This document shows positions 49,189 to 58,826 of a stretch of DNA of 64,000 nt, in pieces. Under the pieces are notes generated by a model that worked only from the letters and a program-made list of their open reading frames with translations, was not told where the DNA came from and made no database searches. The DNA lies in assembly GCA_030323885.1 (NCBI GenBank), contig CM059186.1, positions 169,245,230-169,309,229 of the forward strand, in the 5' to 3' direction. Position 1 is the stretch's first letter, and each line of letters starts with the position of its first letter. The translations under genes were made by a program, and so were the position numbers. Origin of the DNA: Branchipolynoe longqiensis (Eukaryota > Annelida > Polychaeta > Phyllodocida > Polynoidae).

Positions 49189-50385
49189 ATGCCTCGGGGA
49201 AGAGGGAACGGACGTAAGGGCTCCCGGGCGGCCGCCCGCGGCACCCCGGGGCCGGCTTCAACCCCGCGGCGGGACGAGTCCCGGGCCTCCGCCCCGGCGT
49301 CGCCCTCGGACCCCACCTCGGGCGCCGAGACCGCGGCCATACTTGAGGCGCTCCAGCGTCTCCGACTCGAGCAGCGTCAGACTACCGCCGATCTCCACGC
49401 TCGGATCGACGGCCTGGAGGCCGGAGGGGCTCCGCCCGCCCCCGAGGCGACCTCCCCTGCGCCCAGACGCCAAGCCGCCGACACTGCCGCCACCGCCCGT
49501 CCACCTCGGGCGCGCGCTCCGGCCGGGGCCCGGCCCCCGCCGCCGCCTCCGGCGCCCCTGCCGGGGGCCGCCCACCCCCAGTATGAGCGCTACCATCACC
49601 TCGGGACCCAGGCCCCAGCTCCCCCGTCGCCGGCCTACCACGAGGAGCCGACGCACCACACCCCGGCGTCCGCGGCCGACGCCGTCCGGGAAATACTTGC
49701 CTCCGCCGAGGCGCGGCACTCGGTCAGGCGGCGAGGGATCCCGGTCGAGTATATCTTCCCATCGGACCTGGTAGAGAGGGGGCCTGAGAGGAAGTCGGTG
49801 AAGAGGGGGGAGGCAACCAAGGACGAATATAGCCTCGCCCTTCTCACCCTGATCGACCACCCCGACTTCCCGGCCCACTCCTTCCAGGGCCTACACCACC
49901 ATCACCTCACCGTGCTCAGGGACGTCCTCCTCTACCCCTGGCCCACCGTCCGCCGCTACTCCGAGACGGTGTTCACATGGATAGCGGACGGGAGGCTCCC
50001 CCAGGGGTGGCACGACCCGGTCGCCCTCGACCTCCTGAGGGTCCAGACCCTCACCCTCCCCGCCCCTCAGGCCGCCCCAGCAGCAGCGGTCCCCCGAGGT
50101 GACGACCCTCCCCGAGGCACACACCTGCCCCGAGCCCACGTCGACGCCCGCACCGCCTACGATAGGCACACCCACGGGGCCCCCTGTCCGGCCTGGAACC
50201 GCGACCCCGCCTCGTGCGATCGGGCCCCTGTCGGAGAGGCCCACGGCGAGGCGGGGGACAGGCGCCGTCACATATGCGCCTACTGCGCAAACGTGAGGCG
50301 CATACTGACTATGCACTGCGAGGCCGGGTGCATAACCAAACAAGCCCATGAGCGCCAGACCCCCCCCGCCTCGGCGGATTTTTGA
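49189..50385 (+). CDS. Gag-like protein of element 3
   Basis: A 398-residue open frame from an ATG at 49189 (MPRGRGNGRKGSRAAARG). The N-terminal half is Pro/Ala-rich. The core DEYSLALLTLIDHPDFPAHS, RRYSETVFTWIADGRLPQGW matches gag of elements 1 and 2, as does the C-terminal cluster PCPAWN, RRHICAYCANV, CEAGC. It ends ADF at TGA immediately after G-GAT-TTT. The frame is free of stops in very GC-rich DNA. It may have survived as a trans-complemented or recently inserted gag-only element. Confidence 0.75.
   Translation: MPRGRGNGRKGSRAAARGTPGPASTPRRDESRASAPASPSDPTSGAETAAILEALQRLRLEQRQTTADLHARIDGLEAGGAPPAPEATSPAPRRQAADTAATARPPRARAPAGARPPPPPPAPLPGAAHPQYERYHHLGTQAPAPPSPAYHEEPTHHTPASAADAVREILASAEARHSVRRRGIPVEYIFPSDLVERGPERKSVKRGEATKDEYSLALLTLIDHPDFPAHSFQGLHHHHLTVLRDVLLYPWPTVRRYSETVFTWIADGRLPQGWHDPVALDLLRVQTLTLPAPQAAPAAAVPRGDDPPRGTHLPRAHVDARTAYDRHTHGAPCPAWNRDPASCDRAPVGEAHGEAGDRRRHICAYCANVRRILTMHCEAGCITKQAHERQTPPASADF
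50376..50382 (+). promoter_or_regulatory. Predicted -1 ribosomal frameshift heptamer (element 3)
   Basis: GGATTTT in register G-GAT-TTT followed directly by TGA, the same arrangement as in element 1. Confidence 0.6.
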
Positions 50386-50636
50386 TCCGCCGGCCTCCCC
50401 TTCCCGGCGCCTCACCCTCACCACTGTCGACAGCCCCGCGACCTCCATCGACAGCCTCCCAGCGACTACCGATCGCAGCGCCGCCCAGTCCCAGCCGGGG
50501 ATCATCACCTCAGGCCTCACGCCTCGGACCACATCCCAGCCCAGCCTCACGAGGAACCCTCTGCCGCCGACCCTCACGACACCGCCTTCAACAACCCACC
50601 CGCCCAGACCCCGACCACCACCCCACCCAGCCCTGA
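50382..50636 (+). pseudogene. Remnant of pol N-terminal linker (element 3)
   Basis: The -1 frame after the heptamer is open for 84 codons (IRRPPLPGASPSPLSTAPRP), a low-complexity Pro/Ser/Thr-rich tract like the pol linkers of elements 1 and 2. No RT motif follows. The +1 frame is also open here because the DNA is CCN-rich, so the frame is not decisive. Confidence 0.4.
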
Positions 50637-50929
50637 GGACTTCGCTGCCCCCCTGCTCGACCCTCGTCGGACCTCCTCACCGGATCCCGCCAAGGAGCGG
50701 GCCTCTTCCCTTTTGGCCGCCCGCTCCATGTCGACGCAGGCCCCGGACACTCGCCGCCCCCCGAGGGAACCTGACCCCTGACGCGGTCCGCCTCTATACC
50801 GGCCCACCCCACATCCTCCGCCCTGTCGACCCCCCTCGGGCGTGCCGCGAGCCCTCTCCGCCTTTTTTGGTGGAGGGCTCCTCGGCACCCCCTCCCTCAT
50901 CTACTGACACTCAACTATAAACTTCATTC

Positions 50930-51115
50930 ACCTGTACATTGCTCCTCATGAGCCCCTTCTACCTTATCTCCATTTATTGATTTACCTTACATTGCTCCTT
51001 ATGAGTTCTTTACATTGCTCCTCATTACATTGCTCCTCATGAGCCCCTTCTACCTTATCTCCATTTATTGATTTACCTTACTTTGCTCCTTACGAGTTCC
51101 TTACCTGCTCCTCCT
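50930..51115. repeat. Tandem duplication, ~85-bp units
   Basis: ATTGCTCCTCATGAGCCCCT plus CTACCTTATCTCCATTTATT occurs at about 50937 and 51025, followed by shortened units ending TTGCTCCT.ATGAGTTC. Confidence 0.7.
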
Positions 51116-51148
51116 GAGCCTCTCCCATGTCTCTATGCTCTGTTTGTT

Positions 51149-51425
51149 GTCTTGCTGGTACAACATTAAGAAAAACCTACTTTAAATATTATTGAATTTG
51201 ATTTATTGTATTGTTGGTTATCACTTTTTATTTCTATTCACAGGAGGTCAGTAAGCTATGCTCATAAATAACACTGTAATTATGCATCTGATGCATAATC
51301 CCCACAAATATGGCATTTCTTGCTGTTACAGCAACATTAACATTCAACTTACCCTGTATATTATTGCATTTATATTTTATTTATTTTATTGTTGGTTATC
51401 ACATTTGATTTATATTTATATTATT
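51149..51425 (+). repeat. B1-A2-B2 repeats of element 3
   Basis: B1 51149-51243, A2 51268-51338, B2 51317-51425. The shared TTGCTG.TACA.CAACATT joins the end of A to the start of B in each case. Confidence 0.55.
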
Positions 51426-52125
51426 TGAATTGAGGCCTGGTGCCGGGAGTCTCGGCGCTGGGAGGCCGGGAACCCTGGTGCCGGGAAGCCGGGATTCCTT
51501 GCGCCGATAAGCTGCCATCTCCTCCCACCCCAAACCCGAACCCTTTATGCCTATTATAAATGCTATACATATACCTATACATACCTATACATACCTATGC
51601 ATACCAATACATACATATATATACACATATTTCATATACATTCATATACATACATAGATGTATATAAACGTACATAAACATACATAAACAATTTGTATAT
51701 CTACCTACTATGGACCAAATTATGTAACTACCAGAGTCATGAGTCTGAATTGAATGAATGAATATACATATGCACATTTATGCATACATATACATACATG
51801 TACATACATATGCATACATACATATACATACATACATATACATACATACATGTACATACATATATACATATACATATACATACATACACATAAAATTATC
51901 TGATGCATATACATACATATACATACATACATATACATACATATACATACACACATATATATTAATTAACATGCATATATATACATATATATACCTATAT
52001 ATACATATATACATACATATACATACATATACATACATATACATACATATACATATACATACATACACATCTATATATACATATGCAGACATATATACAT
52101 GACTCTACACATATGCATATAAATA
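51426..52125. repeat. GC-rich duplication and CATA microsatellite
   Basis: GCCGGGAGTCTCGGC-type short repeats at 51441-51500, then (CATA)n and TACATACATA arrays from 51560 to 52110. All frames in the latter are artefacts. Confidence 0.8.
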
Positions 52126-52130
52126 CATAT

Positions 52131-52882
52131 TGTATTTAGAGATGACTGCATCACATATCTTAGAGTGGTCCTCCATTTGTCACTGCTAAGTTAATCCATA
52201 TGTAGTCTGTGTCACTATCAGACTTATTGCAACAATGCAAGGGGCCTAAGCTCTGACACTTTCACACTCAGATTTTAACCAAACACTGCCATTACCCTAA
52301 ATAACATTCCATTTATATTTAATTTATTTTTGATTATGCATGTACATGTACACATACTTTTAAAGCTATATGTATATATGCATATATGCACATACATATG
52401 TATGTATTATATATAATATATAAATAATATTGCAATATCAGGTGAAGAATAACTTACCAGTGTTCCTAAGTGTAAGGATGACTGTGCCAGATCCTTCACA
52501 ATGGTAATCCATTTGCAAGTAACAAGTTGACTGTTGTGTAGTGTGTGCCTTCAGAAATATGTGTGTGCAGTGCACTGTGGCACACACCCTTATAAACCAA
52601 ATCCAATCCACTCTCACACCTATTCAAAGGGCATAAGCTCTGACACATTCACACTCAGTGAGCTCAGCTGTCAGTGGAGGTGCAGCCCAGGGAACCATTG
52701 GCAACCTGAGGTGTGAAAGCTTTCCTTGGCAGTTTTTGGTTAAAATCTGAGTGTTAAAGTGTCAGAGCTTAGGCCCCTTGCAATAAGTCTGAGAGTGAAA
52801 CAGACTACACATGGGTTAACTTACCAGTGACAAATGGAGGACCACTCTACAATATGTGATGCAGTCATCTCTAAATACAGTA
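52131..52882. mobile_element. Nested inverted-repeat element (arms ~155 bp)
   Basis: Left arm 52131-52290 (GTATTTAGAGATGACTGCAT...ATTTTAACCAAACACTGCC) is answered by 52731-52882. The left arm has an extra CAATG near 52236. The ~440-bp centre repeats CTCTGACACATTCACACTCA from the arms but has no gene. Confidence 0.75.
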
Positions 52883-53369
52883 TGTATTCACATATATATA
52901 TATATATATATAATTATGTAGTCACATATATAGGTCTCCATATGTATATATGTATGCATATATGTAGATGTGAATGCATATATATATATATATAGACATA
53001 TATACACATAGGTGCATATGTAATATTTATATATGCATATACACATAGGTATATGTATATTTATATGTATACACATATGTATGTGTATATGTATATTTAT
53101 ATCTATATCCTTATATATATATATATATTATATATGTATACACATGTATATGTAAATCTAAAAATGATGCCAATAATAATTAAAATAACACGGTAATAAT
53201 AATGACAATAATAATGATAATAACAATGATAATAATAATGATAATAACGATGATAATAATAACAACAATATAATGATAAAAATGGCAATAATACTTGACA
53301 GTATCCGACCTGACTTTACCTGACCTGACTTTACCCGACCTGACTTTACCCGACTCTAATTATTTATTA

Positions 53370-53380
<11 letters not shown>
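52883..53380. repeat. TA, AATAATG and 15-bp tandem repeats
   Basis: TA/CATA runs to 53150, (ATAATAATG)n at 53165-53285, and three units of CTGACTTTACCCGAC at 53308-53357. Confidence 0.8.
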
Positions 53381-53405
<25 letters not shown>

Positions 53406-53870
53406 TATGCAAAAAATATATCTAAATGATGTACAATAGTCCCCACAGAACCTCCCCCAGTGGCAAGTGGAAGTATATGAGTGGGCCACAGACCAGCATA
53501 TACCCCCATGGTTGACTGGATGTTCCTCTATTGTTTGGGAGTTATGGCTATACCAACACAGTACTATCATGGGCAGTTCTGTCCTGTAGACATGTGTTGT
53601 AACTACTGAATTATGTCCTAATATTCACTGTTAATTTACTCAATCCGGTCCCAACTAAATGGCCTAGGAATATCTAGGAAATTAGATAACATTTTTGGCT
53701 TTCTAGTGATGTATTCCAATATGAAAACTTCTCAAAACTCAGTGTGCCATAGCCATATTTTTTAACCTGCTACCTAATCCTATACAAAAATCGACCTTGG
53801 AAATTGAACCGGCGCTCGAATGAGGTATTTAAACACCATAGCCCGATCGAGGTAAGCTCTCCAACCTGAT
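53381..53870. repeat. Right arm of the ~470-bp inverted repeat
   Basis: Inverted counterpart of 48300-48770: ATTGGTATGCAAAAAATATA to GAGGTAAGCTCTCCAACCTG. Like the left arm it starts next to a TA run. Confidence 0.85.
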
Positions 53871-53873
53871 GAG

Positions 53874-54732
53874 TTCAGACCATAGAAGCGCGCATGCGCC
53901 AGGGTCCGCCCACCAGCGCCAGTGGCGCCGCAGCCAACAATGTATACTCAGTGTCTGCGCCAGTTTGCGCCACTCCTTCACCGATTGAAAAATGATGAAG
54001 TGCTTATATATATATTATATATATATTATATATATGAAGTGGGCATGTCTACTCGCCTTGAGCAATTTGCGCGCGCACAATTTGCGAGCTCGCAAATTGC
54101 TAACACTTGTGCATGCGAGGGTTCTCGGTGGTAAAGCGTTGCTTAGCGACTAGCTAAGCAACGATCGGGGGTCGGGCGTTCGGCCCCAGACCCGGCGGAC
54201 GTGTTTTTGCACGCTCCGTCATTTTCCACCGATATTTAGGCTTTTTATGGTCAAAATTCTAAACTAAAATATAGAAACCACATGGGAGGGAACGGGAGAC
54301 AGTTATTAATATTAAACCACGTATATTTTGTTGGTATCAATGTTAGTCTTTGGTTAAGAATAAACCGTGAGCTATTGTGAAGGTGAATCGGGACGTTCCT
54401 TGCATTCTTTACTATCCTCCAGTCTTATTGTAGATTAACTGTTATGGAACCCTGATATTCGATTGCTTTCTATGAACTGAGAGGCCTCAAGCCTAAGTCG
54501 GCCTTCTGCAAGTAATTGACCCATCTGCGGGAATATAATAACTAACGCATTCACAGATTAACATAGTGTAGTAGTCTGAACATGAGCTCTACTATCACGC
54601 GGTAGCAGCGGACAACTACTGACGCCGCGGAGAGCAGATGGTTCAATAAACCAAGGGTGAAGCGTACACTTAATTGAATCTTGGTGTTCTTCCGTGTGAG
54701 TGAGAGGGTCGGAGGGCCGTGGGCCATTACAT
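53874..54732. other. Spacer with perfect palindromes; probable 5' LTR of the Gypsy element at its right end
   Basis: A 22-bp perfect palindrome at 54078-54099 (core TTTGCGAGCTCGCAAA) and a stem GTTGCTTAGC/GCTAAGCAAC at 54138-54162. The right part should contain a 5' LTR ending CCATTACA at 54731 just before the primer-binding site, but I found no second copy to define its start. Confidence 0.45.
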
Positions 54733-54750
54733 TGGTGCCGTGAGCCAGCT
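54733..54750 (+). promoter_or_regulatory. Primer-binding site of the Gypsy element
   Basis: TGGTGCCGTGAGCCAGCT begins with TGG, complementary to a tRNA CCA end, directly after a CA that would end the LTR. The tRNA was not identified. Confidence 0.55.
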
Positions 54751-54826
54751 CACCTTCTGCGTAAGGGGTGAGTATTGGACCTGGGCCATGGACTCCGAAG
54801 GTAAGGTCTCTTCGTAATATTTTATT

Positions 54827-57404
54827 ATGGAAGGGGCGACGGCAGGTCAACTGCGCAGTGGGCGCCAGTACCAGACTGATGGTACAGGGCGTCCCGACGC
54901 GGTGGGACTGCCGGTGGGCGCGGACGCTTCTGTGGTGAGTACACTGCACCGCGCTCATGATACACCTGTTGGGAATGTTGATGTTAAGACGTCCATTACA
55001 AATGCAGGTGCCGGCGTCATAGGGGACCGCCGCCAGGGGTCGGTGTGTGGGGGGGGTGTAGCCACTCCTGCACTGGTGCCGGTGCGGTCGCCTGCGGGTG
55101 CTGAAGGCGTTGATAGTTATTGGGCGCAGTTAGCGCAGCTGAGTGGCACTCCGCCGCCAGGCATTGCGCCGTTGTTTACACCGGCAGCGAGGCAGGGTGG
55201 TGGGGGTGGTACGCAGTTGAGCACGCGTTCTGATAGTGGTGGCGCAGCATTGGGTAATGTTGCGCCATCGACTGCGGCGCAAAATGTTCTCTCAGTTGAT
55301 GATAATGATACTGTGGGGGGCATTGCGGGGAGTGCTGTGAAGGGGGGCTTCGCTCTTAATGCTATGCGGTCTCTGTCGATCAATACTGATTCGGGGGCGG
55401 GTGTACATGAGGGTAGCAGTTCGATCGGGTATCGTGATGACTTAGGTCTGGGCGTACGCGGGAGTTCTATGCGAGAAGTGCCACTGGAGTATTCGCCGTG
55501 GGGGAGTTCAGCTGTCCGTTCTGTGGGGATGGGAGCTGGACGTAGTGATCCCCGAGTTCCCTGTCGTAGGGAGGTTTTCCCGTCTTTGGAGACAGGGCTC
55601 GTAGCCGATGACTCGTTGACATTCAGGTCGGAGCATGATTCGGTTATGGGTCGTACGGTTTCGGGATCGCAGTTGGAGGTGGAGCGTCAGGATGTGATGC
55701 GTATCCGCCGTCTGCGAGCTTGGAAGCGTCTCCAGTTTGAACGGATGGCGGAGGAGAGGAGGGCGTTGGATGATATGAGAGTTTCCAATGCTGAATCCTT
55801 CGCGCGCGATTTAGCAGATCTAAACGCGGCACGGCGCATCGCCGCAGAGGAGGTGAATTCTAACCGTTTGCTGGTTGAGGAGCAGGAAGCTGCTTTCATG
55901 CAGCAGACGGTGGATTTGTCCAGGCGGGAGGCGCTGAATGTTCAGTTGCAGGGAGAGAATCAGAGATGTGAACAATTGCTAGCTGCTGAGAGGGCTGGTC
56001 TTGATTCTGCTCTGGAGATCCTTGCAGGTGAGCACGCAGCTTTTCAGGCTGAAAGACAGGCGTTTGAGCGCGGTTTGGGGCTTGGAGATAGTGGTGCGAG
56101 GGTTACTGAGTCTACGCGGTTAGATGACCGCGAGACGCTGTATCCAGTGCCTAGTGCGCGCCCGGTTTCCGTGGGTGGCTCGCCGCATTTGCCGGCGCCT
56201 TCTGAGGGGGGCGGTGGTGGAGGTGGGGGTCCGAGGGAGCCGGGGCCCTCTTCTGGGGATAGTGGTTCTCGGGGAGGAGGTTCTATGCAGCATTGGAGGG
56301 GTGTTGTTCAGGATTCCGTATACGTGGGTAGGACTCATGAGGAGGTACGGAGTGAGAGGATTCCTGACCAGGAGGGTTTGGGTGGTGACGCAGTGCCCAT
56401 TGCGTCGTTGCCTGGGCTGCCTGTGGGTCGCCAGTACTCAGTGGAAGAGATGTGGTTGTTCCGGAATCATCCTGCAATAATGGATGTTATTCGGGAGCCT
56501 GCTTCGATTGGGGGGGGGGGCCGGATGGGAGTCATGTAATCGGGATACGTTAGAGCTGGATGAGAATGTTTTAAGGTATCCTGTGGCAGGTTCTGCGCGT
56601 ATTCCGACGCTGCGTCCTAAGCCATTCACGGGTATTAAGCAGGAGTGGAATATCTGGTGGCGGGACTTTATGTTGGATATGCGGTCAAACATGTGGGATG
56701 AGAGGGTAGCTCTCATTCAGCTGTTGCCTCTGTTGATGGGGGGGCCAGCGCAGGACTGCGTGGACGCGTGGAGGCGTCATCGGTTAACGACGATGAGGGA
56801 GTTGCTTCCTATCATCTCGTATAAGTTCCGACCAGTGGACCCCATGGCACGCTGGTATCAGTGGAAGAAGCGCGTCCAGACTGCCCGTGATGGATCGTAC
56901 CGGGCGTACGGTCTGCAATTGCAGGTTGATGGGCGGGAGGCTGCGAGAGATACTGGGATGAGTGAGCGTGCGATCGAGACTAAGATAGTCGAGCGTTTCG
57001 TGTGCTCACTCATAGATCCGGGGGAGCAGCGTGCCGCCTATGACCGGTGGCGGCCGGGCAAGTCATCTCTGGAGGAGATGTTTGAGGTGGTCGACGATTA
57101 CTGCGCCAAGGCACTGCGTGCTGGGCGGTCGACTGCGGTGGAGGCTATTCGACTATCAGATGAGTCGGATAGTGAGTTCGAGGTTGAGGTGGCTGCGTAT
57201 AACGCGCCACGTGATCCTCGGCGTGGTGGCAGTGGTGGTTTCTCTCGGGGGAGTTCTGGGGGGAGCTATCGCGGTGGTAATTCCTTCCTCGGTTCGTCGG
57301 GTGGTGGCTATCATGAGGGTGGCAATTTCCGTACGGGCACGGGAGGGGTTATCAGTCGCCGCCTATCACTAAGGCGCTGGTCCAGGGGTGGATGCGCGAT
57401 ATGA
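54827..57404 (+). pseudogene. Gypsy Gag, frameshifted at a G11 run
   Basis: The ATG at 54827 opens 570 codons. Residues 1-280 are Gly/Ser-rich; about 285-415 form a charged coiled coil (RRLRAWKRLQFERMAEERRA, LVEEQEAAFMQQTVDLSRRE); a Gly/Pro/Ser-rich linker follows. The frame ends at 56539 shortly after a run of 11 G (56510-56520). The next frame carries the capsid-like domain: PKPFTGIKQEWNIWWRDF, FRPVDPMARWYQWKKRVQ, VERFVCSLIDPGEQRAAYDR (56560-57130), then an Arg/Gly/Ser-rich tail to 57404. A one-base slip in the G run, in the genome or in the read, explains the break. It would assemble particles around element RNA. Confidence 0.8.
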
Positions 57405-57696
57405 TAGGGGACAGAAATCTGCGGCGCAGGTAGAAACAGGTGGGGCTAACTCATCTGGGTTATCTGCGCGCAGGCGCGTAGCTAAGAAAGATACGCGTGC
57501 TCGGGATCACGAGTGTGGTCGTTGCTTTGCTTTCGGTCATTGGCCTATACAATGTACTGGAGTAAAACGTACTCTCGAGGAGGCTGTAATAGCCGGTGAT
57601 CGCGAGGGTAGGGACAACTCAGGTGTTGATAGGGCGAGGTTGGCACGTCACCGTAAAGACAGGGATGTTAAGGCTAAGCCGCAGTTAAACGCCTAG
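57388..57696 (+). pseudogene. Gypsy nucleocapsid part with CCHC zinc knuckle
   Basis: Third gag frame, entered by another frame change near 57375-57390. It contains ECGRCFAFGHWPIQC (57514-57554), a C-x2-C-x4-H-x4-C knuckle that binds RNA, in a basic context (RRRVAKKDTRARDH). It ends at TAG 57694-57696; the protease frame begins three bases later in a different register, consistent with a gag-pol frameshift or a further lesion. Confidence 0.7.
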
Positions 57697-57698
57697 GG

Positions 57699-58826
57699 TT
57701 GGACCATTTGGGCTTAGGCCCAACCCAATTGGCAAGCCCGGATACCGCCAAAGCGGATGCGGTGTTGACTATCAAGGAAGCCGGTGTGCAGTCTGATGCT
57801 AGCGCGGGACCGCCGGTGATCGCCCCTGGTGATTCTATCCCAGTGGAGTCAGTATTGTGCGATGGCATGGAGCAGATAGCGCGTTGCGTTTCTGCTTTGG
57901 CTCCCGCACCTTTGGACGACTGTATGCAATTTATAGTACAGCGTCAGGGGTGCGACCTGTCTCACCCTTGTGGTAAGCGCTTATTCGTGGATTCCACTTT
58001 CTGGACTTTGGACGGAAAACGGTGGTATGTGAGAGTGTGTGTTAGAGGGACTATCGGGTATTTTTTAATAGACAGTGGGGATGCGGTCACATGTGTTGGA
58101 CGAAAATTCTTCGATAAGTTGGACGGTGATAAGGTGTTTTTCGATAATAGCGTGAAGCCTGTCACTGTCACCGGTGCACCACTCAAGCAGTACGGACAAG
58201 CCATACTATCTCTGGAGATCGGGGGGAAAATATTTCATTATGCCCCTACTGTTTCCGATATTTCAGAAGATGGTATTTTAGGTGCGGAATTTTTGGAGTA
58301 TTATGGTTGTGAACTGCGTCAGGCGGGCAGCTTATATCTTCAATATCCGTATCAACTCACGGTGCAGTGTGAATTGTGTCGTGATAGTCAGACTGTGTCT
58401 GCTGTTGCGCAAGATATTCGCATTGCTCCGATGACCGGCTGTGATGTTAAAATATCAGCTGTAGGGGTTGACGGTGATCACCAGAGCCTGTTTGAACCGA
58501 TGGTCTCAGAATTGCATGAGCTGGGATTGGTAGGTCAGAATACGCTAGTGTGGAGTCCTGTTGGCTCAGTGGTACCTTTGTTTAATCCGAATCGGTATGC
58601 GGTTAGGTTACGTAAGGGTACGATTATCGGGGTGTTGAGTGAGGCTACTGACTTTGGTGATGTTCATTGTGAATACGCTCAGGCGGGGTTGACCAAACAA
58701 TCCGGTGTAAACATTGCTTGCGGCAACGAGGTCATTGAGTCAGCTGTTGGCGCAGTTGACCCGGTGGGCGGGGTTGGCGTGGGGCGGTGGTGGGCGGCCA
58801 GCTGTTCGCAGTTACTTGGTAATTAG
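57699..58826 (+). CDS. Gypsy protease region of Pol
   Basis: An open 375-codon block. YFLIDSGDAVTCVGR at 58060-58104 matches the retropepsin active site D-S/T-G, here with aspartate in the fourth place, where Ala or Ser is common. FDNSVKPVTVTGAP and DISEDGILGAEFLEYYGCEL are the flap and the second conserved strand (I-L-G-x-E/D-F). It would cleave Gag-Pol. It ends at TAG 58824-58826, but the same frame reopens immediately and runs into RT, so this stop splits one ORF. The first codon is not ATG, as expected for a region reached by frameshift. Confidence 0.75.
   Translation: MDHLGLGPTQLASPDTAKADAVLTIKEAGVQSDASAGPPVIAPGDSIPVESVLCDGMEQIARCVSALAPAPLDDCMQFIVQRQGCDLSHPCGKRLFVDSTFWTLDGKRWYVRVCVRGTIGYFLIDSGDAVTCVGRKFFDKLDGDKVFFDNSVKPVTVTGAPLKQYGQAILSLEIGGKIFHYAPTVSDISEDGILGAEFLEYYGCELRQAGSLYLQYPYQLTVQCELCRDSQTVSAVAQDIRIAPMTGCDVKISAVGVDGDHQSLFEPMVSELHELGLVGQNTLVWSPVGSVVPLFNPNRYAVRLRKGTIIGVLSEATDFGDVHCEYAQAGLTKQSGVNIACGNEVIESAVGAVDPVGGVGVGRWWAASCSQLLGN

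Larger units (their letters stand above)
48781..51425 (+). mobile_element. Ngaro/DIRS-like element 3 (gag only)
   Basis: A1 (48781-48849) has ATTATGCATCTGATGCATAA and CACAAATATGG. B1 (51149-51243), A2 (51268-51338) and B2 (51317-51425, overlapping A2's end) follow gag; B copies share TTGTTGGTTATCAC. Only gag and a stretch of the pol N-terminal region lie between; RT, RNase H and recombinase are missing. The repeats have diverged, so it is older than elements 1 and 2. Confidence 0.7.

Noticed and set aside
51758..52102. Tyr/Ile/His-rich ORFs on both strands
   Set aside because: Produced by CATA/TACA microsatellites.
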